Program-made: the position numbers and the translations under genes | Notes under the pieces: model-generated | Told to the model about the DNA's origin: nothing | Databases searched by the model: none | What the model saw: the letters and a program-made list of their open reading frames with translations, nothing else | In this document: positions 32,330 to 32,538 of the stretch, piece after piece | Position numbering within the stretch: position 1 is the first letter of the stretch | Layout: each line of letters starts with the position of its first letter | Assembly (NCBI GenBank): GCA_029007475.1 | Contig: JAQXHW010000108.1 | Span: 1-32,538 of the forward strand | DNA from: Oscillospiraceae bacterium | GTDB lineage: Bacteria; Bacillota; Clostridia; Oscillospirales; Acutalibacteraceae | Direction: 5' to 3' | DNA length: 32,538 nt

Positions 32330-32373
32330 CCGATAAAACCCTGACACAAATTGCTAACTGAACGGTTTATCGG
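32330..32373. repeat. Inverted repeat between divergent promoters
   Basis: CCGATAAAACC (32330-32340) and GGTTTATCGG (32364-32373) are complementary apart from one bulged A, with a 23-base loop. It lies between the leftward promoter at 32262-32290 and the tRNA promoter. No T-run follows, so it is not an evident terminator. The rest of 32232-32460 holds only the two promoters. Confidence 0.5.
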
Positions 32374-32402
32374 GGCTTGAAAATAAAAATTGGAATAAAC
32401 CC

Positions 32403-32431
32403 TTGACAAACTGCATAAGATATGGTAAAAT
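32403..32431 (+). promoter_or_regulatory. Promoter of the initiator tRNA gene
   Basis: A perfect TTGACA (32403-32408), a 17-base spacer and TAAAAT (32426-32431) preceded by TGG. The tRNA begins 29 bases downstream. Confidence 0.88.
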
Positions 32432-32460
32432 AAAGTTCCGCTCAAGAGAGTAGGATATAT

Positions 32461-32538
32461 CGCGGAGTAGAGCAGCCTGGTTAGCTCGTCGGGCTCATAA
32501 CCCGGAGGTCGTTGGTTCAAATCCTTCCTCCGCAACCA
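32461..32538 (+). tRNA. Initiator tRNA-fMet (CAT anticodon)
   Basis: A full cloverleaf with anticodon CAT in the loop CTCATAA. Two initiator hallmarks are visible: the first base pair is a C1-A72 mismatch at the end of the acceptor stem (CGCGGAG with CTCCGCA), and the anticodon stem carries three consecutive G-C pairs (GGG/CCC). The T-arm reads GGTTCAAATCC. The 3' CCA is encoded, and its last base is the last base of the window, so a tRNA or rRNA cluster may continue beyond it. Confidence 0.95.

Noticed and set aside
32326..32535. A 69-residue minus-strand reading frame (RRKDLNQRPPGYEPDELTR)
   Set aside because: It is antisense to the initiator tRNA, and its peptide is the well-known spurious translation of tRNA-Met genes. 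It has no ribosome binding site.
1..32538. CRISPR arrays, insertion sequences, prophage genes, attachment sites, replication origin
   Set aside because: No regular spaced repeats, transposase or integrase motifs, or DnaA-box clusters were seen on either strand.

Overview
This window is a stretch of ordinary-density chromosome from an anaerobic Firmicute, most likely a gut or rumen clostridium of the Ruminococcaceae/Oscillospiraceae type (inference). The evidence is the Rnf complex, the clostridial order rimP-nusA-ylxR-ylxQ-infB-rbfA-nrnA-truB, strong AGGAGG-type ribosome binding sites, TTGACA/TGnTATAAT promoters, a T-box riboswitch, and MurT/GatD, FemX-like and DUF6062 proteins. I see no insertion sequence, prophage, CRISPR array or plasmid function.

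Layout. 1-2070 (+): the end of an rnf operon (rnfE cut by the window edge, rnfA, rnfB), then a terminator. 2345-7158 (+): a four-gene Gld-type ABC exporter cassette (ATPase, permease, GldG-like protein, DUF4340 protein). 7335-14247 (+): the transcription/translation operon from rimP to truB, with its own promoter, leader hairpin and terminator. 14543-18383 (+): a response regulator, a sensor kinase, a membrane-anchored orphan protein and a FemX-like peptidoglycan aminoacyltransferase. 18432-19139 (-): a DUF6062 protein, divergent from an OGG1-type DNA glycosylase (19237-20076, +). 20139-22105 (+): a MurT/GatD-like pair. 22215-23081 (-): class II aldolase. 23277-25916 (+): a promoter, a T-box riboswitch and a large HTH-cupin-acyl-CoA synthetase fusion. 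26127-28867 (+): metG and tatD. 28943-32231 (-): a probable operon transcribed as MIF-like tautomerase, yjbQ, ddl, murF. 32461-32538 (+): initiator tRNA-Met, ending exactly at the window edge.

Three places deserve attention. (1) A complete T-box leader sits directly in front of an AMP-forming acyl-CoA synthetase rather than an aminoacyl-tRNA synthetase. The likeliest specifier is AUC (Ile) and the T-box UGGU demands a tRNA with discriminator A. Together these suggest control of a branched-acid activation step by isoleucyl-tRNA charging, as expected if isoleucine is made from 2-methylbutyrate by reductive carboxylation (hypothesis). (2) The MurT/GatD-like pair keeps the family fold and its zinc ribbon. 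By eye, however, it has lost all three residues of the intersubunit glutaminase triad (Cys to Gly, His to Ile, Asp to Glu), so it should not be an ordinary glutamine-dependent lipid II amidase. (3) The two-component operon carries TGATACA direct repeats at 11-base spacing before the regulator gene. A longer array of the same repeat lies before the FemX-like gene, followed by a perfect 11-bp hairpin that buries that gene's Shine-Dalgarno sequence.

Envelope genes recur across the window (FemX-like, MurT/GatD-like, ddl, murF, the Gld-type exporter), and the two-component system probably governs at least the FemX-like step. All functional statements come from reading translated sequence and from remembered family motifs; no database search was run.
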